From positions 1 to 43,145 of the forward strand of contig JADZAF010000167.1 of assembly GCA_020852755.1 (NCBI GenBank): 43,145 nucleotides of DNA. The letters run 5' to 3'. Positions 31,103 to 39,261 of this stretch are shown piece after piece. Under the pieces are notes generated by a model that saw nothing but the letters and a program-made list of their open reading frames with translations, was not told the origin of the DNA and made no database searches. The DNA is from Bryobacterales bacterium. GTDB lineage: Bacteria; Acidobacteriota; Terriglobia; Bryobacterales; Bryobacteraceae. Numbering within the stretch: the stretch's first letter is position 1; every line of letters starts with the position of its first letter. The position numbers and the translations under genes were made by a program.

Positions 31103-32230
31103 TCATTTTGTGAGATTCACAAACCGGAACAACCCGCTTTTCCCCGGCGTCACCAGGTCGATATCCCCATCCCCGTCCAGGTCCCCCGCCGCGATCTGCA
31201 TTCCGCCCCCGGCCCGCGTGCTGTAGTCGATGATGTGCTTCACCCACTCCACGCCCTTGCCCCCTTCACCCGGCAGGTACTCGAACCAGTACACCCCCAG
31301 CGGCTCGCGCTCCCCGGGGTCGCGCCCGTTGTGCGCCATGAACCGTTTCCCGGTCACGAAATCCATCCGCCCGTCCCGGTTCAGATCCACCATGGTCACC
31401 GCGTGCGGCTGCGACCAGCTGTCGTCAATCATCCGCCTGGCCCACCCGCCCGCCGTTTGCTCCATCCAGAAGAACCCGTAATTGTGCGCCAGGGAGGTCA
31501 CAATGTCGTTGCGACCGTCCCCGTTTACGTCCAGCACGTGCATGAAGCCCGTGGATTCCAGGTCGAAGTCGCCGTGCCAGGTCCAGTTGGGCGCCCGCGG
31601 ATCGGCCGGCGCCTCGAACCAGCCTTTGGGCGTCAGGATGTCGGCGCGCTTGTCGCCGTTCACGTCCCCGGCGCCGATCCCGTGCCCCTTGGTGCCCGGG
31701 CTGATCTCGTGCTTCACCCAGGCGCCCTTCACCAGCTCGAACCACGCCGTCGGGGCCGTCGCCGGACCGTACTGCGGCAGCAACTCGCGCGCCTTGCCGT
31801 CGTTGTCCAGGTCCACCAGGAAAGCGAACTCGACGCTGCTGCCGCTGTCGACCGGGTGCTCCCTCCATTCGCCCTTGCCGCGCCCGGGGTTTTCCATCCA
31901 CACGATCCGCTTGCTGAACCAGGAGCAGCTCACGATGTCGATGTGTCCGTCGCCGTTCACGTCCACCGGAAGGTCGGCGAAATTGTCGATGTAGTTGTTG
32001 CTGAAGTTGATCGAACGGAAGCGGTGCCTGGCCCAGCGCGGGGCCTCGAACCAGTTCTCCCCCGCCACGATGTCCGGCCTTCCATCGCCGTTGATGTCCG
32101 CGATGGCGGCGGTCTCGTTGGCCCCCAGGTCCAGGGTATATTTCTCGAAGGGGATGTCGGCGGGACGTACCACACTCCAGGCCGCGAAACAGGTGAGGAT
32201 CAGGAGAGCCGCGAGGCAATACCGTATCAT
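31103..32230 (-). CDS. Secreted FG-GAP/VCBS beta-propeller protein
   Basis: A 375-aa protein with a signal peptide (MIRYCLAALLILTCFAAWSV) and about six to seven VCBS/FG-GAP blades. Ca2+-loop signatures recur: DINGDGRPDIV, DVNGDGHIDIV, DLDNDGKARE, DVNGDKRADIL, DVNGDGRNDIV, DLNRDGRMDFV and DLDGDGDIDLV. No ASPIC domain is present, unlike the other propeller at 7057. The start is set at 32230, not at upstream in-frame ATGs, because the signal peptide begins there and TACAAT lies 6 nt upstream. Its ligand or partner is unknown. Confidence 0.87.
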   Translation of the reverse strand: MIRYCLAALLILTCFAAWSVVRPADIPFEKYTLDLGANETAAIADINGDGRPDIVAGENWFEAPRWARHRFRSINFSNNYIDNFADLPVDVNGDGHIDIVSCSWFSKRIVWMENPGRGKGEWREHPVDSGSSVEFAFLVDLDNDGKARELLPQYGPATAPTAWFELVKGAWVKHEISPGTKGHGIGAGDVNGDKRADILTPKGWFEAPADPRAPNWTWHGDFDLESTGFMHVLDVNGDGRNDIVTSLAHNYGFFWMEQTAGGWARRMIDDSWSQPHAVTMVDLNRDGRMDFVTGKRFMAHNGRDPGEREPLGVYWFEYLPGEGGKGVEWVKHIIDYSTRAGGGMQIAAGDLDGDGDIDLVTPGKSGLFRFVNLTK

Positions 32231-32242
32231 GTGGTGATTGTA
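32225..32242. promoter_or_regulatory. Interlocked divergent -10 boxes in a 13-bp intergenic space
   Basis: Minus-strand TACAAT (32242-32237) serves the FG-GAP gene and reaches into the space before the other start codon. Plus-strand TATCAT (32225-32230) serves the metallo-beta-lactamase gene (ATG 32244) and overlaps the FG-GAP start codon. Only 13 bp separate the two start codons. Confidence 0.45.
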
Positions 32243-32243
32243 C

Positions 32244-34112
32244 ATGAAGCGCCGCCAGTTCCTTTCCCTTGCCCTCGCTCCCGCCGCGGCCGTGCGGCTC
32301 ACCCCCTCCGTTCAGGTGATTCCCGGCCCGGTGAACGGCGTCCTGGTCACCCGCGGCGGCAGGCGTCTGGCCGTCTACGGCGATCCCCGGCCGGTCCCGG
32401 CCGCCGTGGACCAGGTGCTGCTCACCCACTTCCGCAGGGACGTCTGCTGGGCTGCCGTGGAACCCGGACGCCGCGGCGCCCGCATCGTCGCGCCCTCCCG
32501 CGAGGCTTCGCTCATCGACTCCCCCGAAGCTTTCTGGAAGGATTTCGAGAAGGTCCGCTTCCACGACTACGCCATGGTGAACACCAAGGTGCTCGCCGCC
32601 GGGCTCCCGGTCGGCCGGCGGGTCGCCGGCGGCGAGCGCCTGGAATGGCAGAACCTGGTCATCGAGGTCCTCGACACCCCCGGCTATTCCCCCGGGGCCG
32701 TCTCGTACCTGTTCACCGTGGATGGCCGCCGCATCGCCTGCGTGGGAGACCTGATCTACGGGTCCGGCCGGCTCTTCGACCTCTACAGCCTCCAGGACGC
32801 CGTGCCCGAGGCCAAGCTGCGCGGCTACCACGGCTACGCCGCCCGCGCTCACGAGCTGCTGCGCAGCCTGCGCCGCGTCGCCGCCGCCCGGCCCGACCTG
32901 CTGGTCCCCGCGCGCGGCCCCGTGATCGACCGCCCCGCCGCCGCCATCGACGCCCTGATCGAGCGGTTGAAAGCGGTCCTCCGCGAGCACTTCTCCACCG
33001 ACGCCCTGCGCTGGTATTTCGGCGATGACAATCTCAAGCTGCGCGCCGGCAAGCTGCTCGAAGGCGAGGTCCCTCAATGGATGCCCATGGCCGACCGCTT
33101 CCAGCTGCCGCCCTGGGTGCTGGCCTTCCGCAACTCCCGCCTGCTGGTTTCCGGTTCCGGCGCCGCTTTCCTGATCGACTGCGGATACGACGCGGTCATC
33201 GATTTCGTCGAGCAGTTGCGGGCCCGGGGGAGGATCCGCGCGCTGGAAGGCATCTTCATCACCCACTATCACGACGACCACACCGATCGCGCCCAGGCCT
33301 GCGCCGCCCGCTTCCGCTGCCCCGTCTACTTCACCCCGGAACTCCGGGAGATCCTTGAAAACCCCCGGGCCTACCGCATGCCCTGCCTCTCGCCCTTTCC
33401 GGTTCGAAGCGGGAAACCCGTAAGCCACGGCGAGGTGCTGCGCTGGCATGAATTCGAGCTGACCTTCTCCTATTTCCCGGGCCAGACCCTGTTGCACGAC
33501 AGTCTGCTGGCGCGGCGCTCCGGCGGGGAAGCGGTTCTGTTCGCGGGCGACTCCTTCACCCCCTCGGGAATGGACGACTACTGCCTGTGGACCCGCAACT
33601 TCGTGGCCGGACGCCAGGGCTTTCGCCGCTGCCTGGACGATCTGCGCAGGCTGCCGCCCGGCCACCTGATCGTGAACCAGCACGTGGAGCCCGCCTTCCG
33701 CTACACCGCGGAGCAGATCGATTTTATGGCCCGTTCTCTCGATCGCCGGGAGGAAGCCATGCGCCGCCTCTTCCCCTGGCCCGCCCCCGATTTCGGGATC
33801 GACGAGCAGTGGGCGCGTCTTTCCCCTTACGAAACCGCCGCCCGGCCGGGGGAGCAGTTCGAAATCCGCGCCGTCGTCTGGAACCACCTGCCGGCTCCGC
33901 AGGAGTACCGCATCCGCCCCGTTCTGCCGCCCGGGTGGAGCGCCGGCCGCCCAGAATACCGCCTCCGCGCCCCCGCCGGCGCCGAAGCCTCCATCCCCCT
34001 CCTCCTCACCCCGAATAAAGGGGACAGAGGGAATTATCTGGTCACGGCCGACATCGAGTTCGGGGCCTTCCGCCTGCGCCAGTGGGTCGAAGCACTGGTA
34101 CATTGCGAATGA
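32244..34112 (+). CDS. Tandem metallo-beta-lactamase-fold protein, first domain degenerate
   Basis: A 623-aa protein with a Tat-type signal ([15 protein letters not shown]). Residues 300-485 are an intact metallo-beta-lactamase hydrolase: HYHDDH at 341-346, His418 in QTLLHDS, Asp436 in FAGDSF and His480 in VNQH. Residues 25-230 look like a second copy that has lost its metal ligands: LTHFRRDV at 60-67 in place of THxHxDH, TPGYSPG at 145-151 in place of TPGHTxG, and VGDLIY at 168-172. A C-terminal beta-sandwich (about 530-623) resembles NEW3/NPCBM-associated domains. The substrate is unknown; export suggests a cell-envelope or extracellular target. Confidence 0.82.
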   Translation: MKRRQFLSLALAPAAAVRLTPSVQVIPGPVNGVLVTRGGRRLAVYGDPRPVPAAVDQVLLTHFRRDVCWAAVEPGRRGARIVAPSREASLIDSPEAFWKDFEKVRFHDYAMVNTKVLAAGLPVGRRVAGGERLEWQNLVIEVLDTPGYSPGAVSYLFTVDGRRIACVGDLIYGSGRLFDLYSLQDAVPEAKLRGYHGYAARAHELLRSLRRVAAARPDLLVPARGPVIDRPAAAIDALIERLKAVLREHFSTDALRWYFGDDNLKLRAGKLLEGEVPQWMPMADRFQLPPWVLAFRNSRLLVSGSGAAFLIDCGYDAVIDFVEQLRARGRIRALEGIFITHYHDDHTDRAQACAARFRCPVYFTPELREILENPRAYRMPCLSPFPVRSGKPVSHGEVLRWHEFELTFSYFPGQTLLHDSLLARRSGGEAVLFAGDSFTPSGMDDYCLWTRNFVAGRQGFRRCLDDLRRLPPGHLIVNQHVEPAFRYTAEQIDFMARSLDRREEAMRRLFPWPAPDFGIDEQWARLSPYETAARPGEQFEIRAVVWNHLPAPQEYRIRPVLPPGWSAGRPEYRLRAPAGAEASIPLLLTPNKGDRGNYLVTADIEFGAFRLRQWVEALVHCE

Positions 34113-34117
34113 GCGGG

Positions 34118-34147
34118 TTGCGCCCGCCACCCGCGAACCGCTACAGT
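34118..34147 (+). promoter_or_regulatory. Candidate promoter of tRNA-Arg
   Basis: TTGCGC (34118-34123), 18 bp and TACAGT (34142-34147) precede the tRNA 5' end at 34168 by 20 bp. The -35 starts 6 bp after the stop of the metallo-beta-lactamase gene. Confidence 0.45.
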
Positions 34148-34167
34148 AAGGAAAGCACACCTGACCT

Positions 34168-34244
34168 GCGCCCGTAGCTCAGTTGGATAGAGCGTCTGGC
34201 TACGAACCAGAAGGTCGCGTGTTCGAGTCACGCCGGGCGCGCCA
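34168..34244 (+). tRNA. tRNA-Arg (anticodon ACG)
   Basis: Full cloverleaf by eye: acceptor GCGCCCG (34168-34174) with CGGGCGC (34234-34240); D-stem GCTC/GAGC; anticodon stem TCTGG/CCAGA with loop CTACGAA, anticodon ACG at 34202-34204; T-stem GCGTG/CACGC with loop TTCGAGT. Discriminator G and an encoded CCA end at 34244. The wobble A would be edited to inosine to read CGU, CGC and CGA. An integrase remnant starts immediately beyond its 3' end, so this gene appears to be an integration site. Confidence 0.97.
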
Positions 34245-34533
34245 TAAATAACTCCATTTCAATAGCTTGCGAGAGATCTCTGTTTTGGCGTCTCCTGGGT
34301 TCGTCTCGGTATGCCCAAGAGCATGCCCACCCCGAACCTCGCGAGCCCGCTCCATGGCGTCCCGGACTGTCCTCTCCTGGGGGTGCGCGTATCGCTTCGT
34401 GATGTTCATGTCCCGGTGCCCGGCCAGATGCGCCACGTGCGCCGCAACTCCCCATCCGCGTAGCCCGCCTCTTCTCGGAGAATCCGGGTTGCCTCGGCAA
34501 TCGCCTTGGCATGCTGCTTGGCGTACGTCTTAA
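34200..34533 (-). pseudogene. Tyrosine-recombinase (integrase) remnant at tRNA-Arg
   Basis: The minus-strand frame from about 34442 encodes VAHLAGHRDMNITKRYAHPQ, the C-terminal box of phage/ICE integrases with the LxGH histidine and the catalytic Tyr in RYAHP. It continues into the tRNA gene, ending at a stop that is part of the anticodon loop. Upstream, the natural continuation (AKQHAKAIAEATRILREEAG, about 34522-34463) is in a different frame, so the gene is frameshifted. All of the N-terminal and most of the catalytic domain are missing beyond about 34533, where sequence switches to a nuclease remnant on the other strand. Confidence 0.75.
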
Positions 34534-34884
34534 GAGAGGTACCACATCGATATCGGTCCAATTGACATCCTCGCCTGCGACAAGGCCAACAAAGATTGGG
34601 TCGTGATCGAACTGAAGAAGGGGAAAAGCTCCGATGCCGTTGTGGGACAACTGCTCCATAGGTGGGTGAAGAAGCATAGGGCGGGCGGAGGCAACGTCCG
34701 CGGCATCATCATCACCAGCGCCCCGGATGACCGAATCCAGTACGCGATGGCGGTGAGCCAGGGTATCCCGTCCTATACCTACCGCGTGACTTTCGAGTGC
34801 CTGAGGAGGCGGCTCTCCAGTGAAGGAGATCCTGGGGGAGTTCGAGACTGCCTCCGACTGGGAAGTAAACAGGAAGGGAATTGA
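34534..34884 (+). pseudogene. 5'-truncated NucS/DUF91-like PD-(D/E)xK nuclease remnant
   Basis: The frame YHIDIGPIDILACDK, then VVIELKKGKSSDAVVGQLL and VRGIIITS matches the C-terminal nuclease domain of NucS/DUF91-type endonucleases, with the catalytic Asp (PIDIL), Glu-x-Lys (IELKK) and Gln (VGQLL) all retained. An in-frame TAA at 34531 directly precedes it and no start codon or N-terminal domain exists, so the 5' part has been lost at the junction with the integrase remnant. An internal GTG at 34603 could start only a fragment lacking the first catalytic Asp. The C-terminal 30 residues look unrelated to the family, suggesting further decay. Confidence 0.7.
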
Positions 34885-34933
34885 GTCTGTAACTTCATTC
34901 CGCTCCAAAGGTCACTTTATCGGCTACAATTAG
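34820..34933 (+). CDS. Possible 37-aa small ORF upstream of the HNH gene
   Basis: GTG 34820 follows GAGGAGG by about 10 nt and opens a frame whose residues (KEILGEFETASDWEVNRKGI, then ESVTSFRSKGHFIGYN) have a natural amino-acid mix. It overlaps the end of the nuclease remnant in another frame and stops 27 bp before the HNH gene. It may instead be the displaced C-terminus of the remnant. I do not recognise it. Confidence 0.25.
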   Translation: MKEILGEFETASDWEVNRKGIESVTSFRSKGHFIGYN

Positions 34934-34960
34934 TGGCCGAAGTTCCGGAGGAAGGATCAG

Positions 34961-35899
34961 GTGCGGTTCTTCGTCGGAGTCACTGACTACGACTGGTTCA
35001 AGCTCCACGCCTCTAACCAGCGGGTTGAGGAGGTGAACTTCTGGCGCCCCTCGCCGGAAGCATCCTTCAAAGCGCTGCAGGTCGGGGAACCGTTCCTATT
35101 CAAGCTGCATTCCCCGAGAAATGTGATCGCCGGGGGCGGCTTCTTCCTGAGGTTCCTGCGCTTGCCGGTCAGCCTGGCGTGGGACGCGTTTGGAGAGGGC
35201 AACGGCGCCAGGAGTCCGGAGCAGGTCAAGGCCCGCATCGGCAAGTACCGGGGCCGGGAGTTTGGGAGATGGGATGACCCGACAATCGGATGCATCCTCC
35301 TCGGGGAGCCCTTCTTCTTTGCGGAAGCCGATTGGATACCGTGCCCGCCGGACTTCTCCCTGAACATCGTTGCAGGGAAGGGGTACGACACCGGGGAGGC
35401 GTCGGGGGCCGCTCTGTGGGGCGAGGTGACCGAGCGACTGGCTCGGCTGAGGCTAGAAAACGCAGGCCCAGCGGTGGCGGCGGCTGTCGAAGGTCCGCGA
35501 TTCGGCCAGCCGAACGTCGTGGAGCCTCGTCTCGGCCAGGGCTCTTTTCGGGTGCTCGTGACAGAGGCCTACGGTCGACGTTGTGCCATCACGAAGGAGC
35601 GCACGCTGCCGGTGCTCGATGCGGTCCACATCTGGCCCTACACCGCCGGCGGTCCTCACGCGCTGTGCAACGGCCTGCTGCTCCGAACGGACCTGCATCG
35701 CCTGTTCGACGCGGGCTACCTCACGATTGACCCGGACAGCCATCAGGTTATTGTGAGCCGGAAGATCCGGGAAGAATTCGAGAACGGAAAAGAGTACTAC
35801 TCCCTCCAAGGATCACCAATCACTTTGCCCTCGGACTCGCGGAGCAGACCGAGCAGAGACTACCTCCTGCACCACGCGCAAACCGTGTTTCGGTCGTAA
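34961..35899 (+). CDS. HNH endonuclease, modified-DNA-restriction type
   Basis: A 312-aa protein. The C-terminal HNH nuclease shows RRCAITKER (Cys208), AVHIWPY (His223), CNGLLLRTDLHRLFDAG (Asn237, His246), the HNH_2-type arrangement. The N-terminal 150 residues (VTDYDWF, EVNFWRPS, FLFKLHSPRNVIAGGGFF, LPVSLAWDAFGEGNGA, IGCILL) form a separate domain. From memory it resembles the specificity domains of McrA-like type IV restriction nucleases; that link is unverified. GTG 34961 is supported by GGAGGAAGGA, and TACAAT at 34925-34930 is a possible -10. Codon use is less GC-biased than its neighbours, and it sits in the tRNA-Arg islet, so recent transfer is likely. It may act alone as a defence gene. 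Confidence 0.8.
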   Translation: MRFFVGVTDYDWFKLHASNQRVEEVNFWRPSPEASFKALQVGEPFLFKLHSPRNVIAGGGFFLRFLRLPVSLAWDAFGEGNGARSPEQVKARIGKYRGREFGRWDDPTIGCILLGEPFFFAEADWIPCPPDFSLNIVAGKGYDTGEASGAALWGEVTERLARLRLENAGPAVAAAVEGPRFGQPNVVEPRLGQGSFRVLVTEAYGRRCAITKERTLPVLDAVHIWPYTAGGPHALCNGLLLRTDLHRLFDAGYLTIDPDSHQVIVSRKIREEFENGKEYYSLQGSPITLPSDSRSRPSRDYLLHHAQTVFRS

Positions 35900-36062
35900 T
35901 GAGAGCTCCCTGCAGCATCCTATAGCAATATCCTCTGGCTACTTATCTCTGGCCTGCTTCCCCCCTATCCCCCTCTCCTCGACCTGCCGCACCCGCCGGA
36001 ACCGGAGAAGCGGGGCCGGAACGAATGTGCTAGACTCGCCCAGAGAGCCTGCGGCCAGCTCC

Positions 36063-37658
36063 ATGAGCGATACTGCTCCCCTCTCCACGGACGACACCTT
36101 CTTCGCCAAAGCCGGGCGGTCCGACCCCCTCGAACTGGCTGACCAGATGCGCCGGTCCCTGGACGACCCCTGCCTCAAGGTCGTCCTGGAAGCAGTCTCC
36201 GGCTTCGTCCTCATCCTCAACGAGAATCGCCAGATCCTGGCCGCCAACCAGGAACTCCTCGACGCCCTGACCTGGCGCGACAGTTGTGTTACCGGCTTGC
36301 GGCCCGGCGAGGCCTTCAATTGCGTGCACTTCACCAGCGGCACCGACGGCTGCGGAACCTCCAACGACTGCGCCAGTTGCGGCGCCGTGCTGGCCATCCT
36401 CGCCTCTCAGAACCAGGGCGTTCCAACCGCCGGCGAGTGCCGGCTTTCCTTCTACCGCGAGGGCAGGCTGGAGGCCCTGGATTTCAAGGTCCGGGCCACC
36501 CCGCTCGAAGTCGGGGGCTGCAAGCTCACCGCCTTCGTCCTCCACGACATCAGCGGCCAGAAACAGCGCGATTTGCTGGACCGCACCTTCCTGCACGACC
36601 TGCTGAACGAGATCTCCGGCATCGCCCTGTGGCGCGACGCTCTGGAGCGCGGCGACCCGGTCGCCGCCGCCCGTCACGTGGTGGCTCTCACCGAGAGCCT
36701 GGCCGAGGAGGTGGTCAGCCAGCAGACCCTCCTGGCCGCCGAGCGCGGCGAGCTTCGAATCCAGGAGAAGGAGTTCGACGTCGCGGAGTTATGCCGCAAG
36801 CTGGAGACGGTTTTCGAGCAGAACCCCGTGGCGGCCGGCAGGAAACTCGCGATCCTCCCGTTACCCCGGCGGAGGCGGATCGTGTCCGACGAGGTCCTGG
36901 TCCGGCGCGTCCTCGTCAATATGCTGAAGAACGCCTTTGAAGCCACCGGTCCCGGCGGAACCGTGCAGTTCTGGATGGAGTGGAACGGCGACCAGCCCGT
37001 CTTCGTCGTGCAAAACGCCGGGATGATACCTCCGGAGGCTCAGGCCCAGCTCTTCCAAAGATCCTTCAGCACGCGTTCACCAGCCGGCCGGGGCATCGGC
37101 ACCTACAGCATGAAGCTTTACGGAGAGCGCTATCTGGGCGGCGCCGTCTCCTTCTCCTGCGAGGTGCAAACCGGCACCCGCTTTTTCTTCTCCCTGCCGG
37201 CCCAAAAGCGGCGGGAGGCGGGCCCGCAGGCCGCCCCGCCCCGGCACGCTCCGCACCCGGGAAACCGGGTGCTGCTGGTGGATGACGACGACGCGCTCTT
37301 GCGGCTCGGCAACCTGCTTCTCACCCGCATGGGCTATGCCACAACACCCTGCCATGGCGGGATGGAAGCGCTCCAGGTTTTCCGCTCCGCCCCCGGGTCC
37401 TTCGATATTGTCATCACCGACTGGTCCATGCCGGGCATGGGAGGTCAGGAACTGTCTCAGCGGATCCGGGAGATACGCGCCGATATCCCCATTCTGGTCT
37501 GCTCCGGCCTCAACCAGCCCGCCGTCGATGCCGCGGCCGTCAGCGGATGGTTGAGCAAGCCCTTCACGTTTAAGACCCTGGGGGAGGCTCTCGGCCGCGT
37601 GCTCCCCTCTCCGGGCCAACCGGACACCCGGCCGGATCAGAATACCAGCGCCCAGTAG
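36063..37658 (+). CDS. Hybrid histidine kinase with Cys-rich PAS domain and receiver
   Basis: A 531-aa cytoplasmic kinase without membrane helices. An N-terminal PAS domain (about residues 40-165) carries a Cys cluster at 87, 97, 103 and 106 (GEAFNCVHF, then DGCGTSNDCASCG), suited to an Fe-S cluster or zinc and hence redox sensing. The phospho-acceptor is His178 in LHDLLNEIS. The ATPase domain has the N box NMLKNAFEAT, a degenerate G1 (VVQNAGMIPPE) and G2 GRGIGTYSMKL. A C-terminal receiver has LLVDDDD and the acceptor Asp in IVITDWSMPG. ATG 36063 is chosen; an upstream GTG at 36027 would overlap a possible -10 (TAGACT, 36031-36036). No output partner lies nearby. Confidence 0.88.
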   Translation: MSDTAPLSTDDTFFAKAGRSDPLELADQMRRSLDDPCLKVVLEAVSGFVLILNENRQILAANQELLDALTWRDSCVTGLRPGEAFNCVHFTSGTDGCGTSNDCASCGAVLAILASQNQGVPTAGECRLSFYREGRLEALDFKVRATPLEVGGCKLTAFVLHDISGQKQRDLLDRTFLHDLLNEISGIALWRDALERGDPVAAARHVVALTESLAEEVVSQQTLLAAERGELRIQEKEFDVAELCRKLETVFEQNPVAAGRKLAILPLPRRRRIVSDEVLVRRVLVNMLKNAFEATGPGGTVQFWMEWNGDQPVFVVQNAGMIPPEAQAQLFQRSFSTRSPAGRGIGTYSMKLYGERYLGGAVSFSCEVQTGTRFFFSLPAQKRREAGPQAAPPRHAPHPGNRVLLVDDDDALLRLGNLLLTRMGYATTPCHGGMEALQVFRSAPGSFDIVITDWSMPGMGGQELSQRIREIRADIPILVCSGLNQPAVDAAAVSGWLSKPFTFKTLGEALGRVLPSPGQPDTRPDQNTSAQ

Positions 37659-37676
37659 TCGGAAGCGCCTGACCGT

Positions 37677-37701
37677 CGCCGGCCACCGGCCGGGGCCGGC
37701 G
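37677..37701 (+). terminator. GC hairpin after the hybrid kinase gene
   Basis: CGCCGGCC (37677-37684) pairs perfectly with GGCCGGCG (37694-37701) across 9 nt, 18 bp after the kinase stop. No U-tail follows. The remaining gap to 37911 holds the MscS promoter and no supportable gene. Confidence 0.5.
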
Positions 37702-37860
37702 GCTTGCGCACGCTCACGATCGCGCGAGACCCCCCCGCGCGCTGAGCGCTCCGATCACCTCTTCCCCGGTCCGTCCTGCTCAGGGCGAAGAACTTATCGG
37801 CATCCGCATCGTCGATCTGCGACAGCACACGCAGCCGCGCAGGCCGCGCGTAGAGGGAGC

Positions 37861-37889
37861 TTTCCACCCTCATGCGCTTTATGTATACT
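37861..37889 (+). promoter_or_regulatory. sigma70-type promoter of the MscS gene
   Basis: TTTCCA (37861-37866), a 17-bp spacer and TATACT (37884-37889) precede the ATG at 37912. A Shine-Dalgarno GGAG at 37901-37904 lies in between. Confidence 0.6.
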
Positions 37890-37911
37890 GGCTTACCATT
37901 GGAGATCCGCC

Positions 37912-38742
37912 ATGAACGAGATCGCTCTTCTTGTGAGTACCGCAGCTCTGATGACGAGTATCAACGAGACTCTCATTAGTATCGGCTGGAAGCTGCTCGG
38001 GGCCTTCCTGCTGTGGATCGGCGGGCGCATGCTCATCCGCTTCACCATGCGCCTGTTAGGCGGAGGGATGCGCGCCCAGGGCATCGAAGCCACCATCGTT
38101 CGCTACGTGCAGAACACGGTCAGCGTGCTGCTCACCATTATCCTGGTGATCGCCATCCTCGAGGTATTCGGCGTCGAGACCACCACTTTCGCCGCCCTGC
38201 TGGCCGGCGCGGGCCTGGCCGTCGGCGCCGCCTGGAGCGGCTTGCTCGCCAACTTCGCCGCCGGCGCTTTCCTGGTCATCCTGCGCCCCTTCAAGGTCGG
38301 GGACTTCATCGGCGCCGCGGGCACCCTCGGAACGGTCAGGGAAATCGGGCTGTTTGTCACGACCATCAACACCCCGGACAACCTCTGCACGTTCGTAGGA
38401 AACAACAAGATTCTTTCGGACAATATCCAGAACTTCACCGCCAACCCCTACCGCCGCGTCGATATCACCGCCCAGGTGGCCCACTCTATGGATCTCCGGC
38501 AGGCCATCGAGCGCATTGCCGCCGGCGTGGCCAAAGTCGCTCACGTTCTCCCCGCGCCGGCGCCCGATCTCAAGATCCTGGCTCATACCCCGGCCGGCTG
38601 CGTGCTCGCCGTCCGGCCGTACTGCCACAACGATCATTACTGGCAGGTCTATTTCGACACCCAGCAGGCGATTCGCGATGCTCTGGGTGCGGCCGGATAC
38701 CCCGCGCCCGAGTTCGTCGTCGAGTTGAACGCAGCCGGCTAA
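37912..38742 (+). CDS. Small-conductance mechanosensitive channel, MscS family
   Basis: A 276-aa inner-membrane channel that releases solutes on hypo-osmotic shock. Three membrane segments are visible: LISIGWKLLGAFLLWIGGRM, VSVLLTIILVIAILEVFGV and the pore helix TM3 (FAALLAGAGLAVGAAWSGLL followed by ANFAAGAFLVILRPFKVGD) with the packed Gly/Ala pattern of the MscS pore. The cytoplasmic beta and alpha-beta vestibule domain follows (VREIGLFVTTINTPDN, VGNNKILSDNIQNFTANPYRRVD). Size matches the classical 286-aa MscS. It has its own promoter. Confidence 0.95.
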   Translation: MNEIALLVSTAALMTSINETLISIGWKLLGAFLLWIGGRMLIRFTMRLLGGGMRAQGIEATIVRYVQNTVSVLLTIILVIAILEVFGVETTTFAALLAGAGLAVGAAWSGLLANFAAGAFLVILRPFKVGDFIGAAGTLGTVREIGLFVTTINTPDNLCTFVGNNKILSDNIQNFTANPYRRVDITAQVAHSMDLRQAIERIAAGVAKVAHVLPAPAPDLKILAHTPAGCVLAVRPYCHNDHYWQVYFDTQQAIRDALGAAGYPAPEFVVELNAAG

Positions 38743-38841
38743 GTCACTTGCCTGGAATCACTCCGGCCGCAAATTGCGGTACACTGGATGAGTAAGTTCC
38801 CCCAAACTTGAGAGGGCAGCCCGTACAGAGAGGAGTAAGTG

Positions 38842-39261
38842 TTGAAGAAGTTCTGGCTGGGCGCGATTCCCGCGCTTATCATCGCCATGCAGTTGGTGCC
38901 CTATGGCCGGAATCATGCGAATCCGCCGGCCCGCAAACAGCCCGACTGGAACCATGCGGAGACCCTGGAACTGGCGCGCAGGGCCTGCTTCGATTGCCAC
39001 AGCAACGAAACCAGATGGCCCTGGTACGCAAAAGTCGCGCCGGTTTCCTGGTTCACGTACCGCCACGTGCAGCACGGCCGCCGGGCCCTCAACTTTTCGG
39101 AGTGGGACCGGCCCCAGCGCGAGGCCAGGGAGGCTGCCGAGGAAGTCGAGAAGGGCGCAATGCCCCTCCGGTCGTACTTGTTCGCCCATCCCGAGGCCAA
39201 GCTCACCCTTGCGGAACGCGAAACCCTGATCAAGGGTCTGCGCGCCACACTGGGCGAGTAA
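38842..39261 (+). CDS. Haem-binding CxxCH protein
   Basis: A 139-aa membrane-anchored or exported protein with an N-terminal hydrophobic segment (FWLGAIPALIIAMQLVPYG) and one c-type haem motif, CFDCH, in ARRACFDCHSNETRWPWY. The surroundings, including APVSWFTYRHVQHGR and LNFSEW, match the haem-binding domain family PF14376 as I recall it. TTG 38842 is preferred, 6 nt after AGGAG (38831-38835); an adjacent GTG at 38839 is the alternative. A -10-like TACACT lies at 38780-38785. It probably transfers electrons or binds haem in the periplasm; no cognate oxidase is nearby. Confidence 0.85.
   Translation: MKKFWLGAIPALIIAMQLVPYGRNHANPPARKQPDWNHAETLELARRACFDCHSNETRWPWYAKVAPVSWFTYRHVQHGRRALNFSEWDRPQREAREAAEEVEKGAMPLRSYLFAHPEAKLTLAERETLIKGLRATLGE

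Noticed and set aside
34200..34245. [11 protein letters not shown] peptide tail as a real protein domain
   Set aside because: It is the minus-strand translation of the tRNA-Arg 3' half, a known annotation artefact.
34228..34908. 226-aa minus-strand open frame in the tRNA-Arg islet
   Set aside because: It runs antisense to the nuclease remnant and through the integrase remnant in a frame that does not carry the LAGH...RYAHP motif.
35900..36062. Right attachment site of the islet
   Set aside because: No repeat of the tRNA 3' end could be found by eye in this stretch or elsewhere in the window.
37637..37873. 78-aa minus-strand open frame between the hybrid kinase and MscS genes
   Set aside because: No ribosome site, biased Arg/Ser/Ala content, overlaps a terminator hairpin and the MscS promoter.
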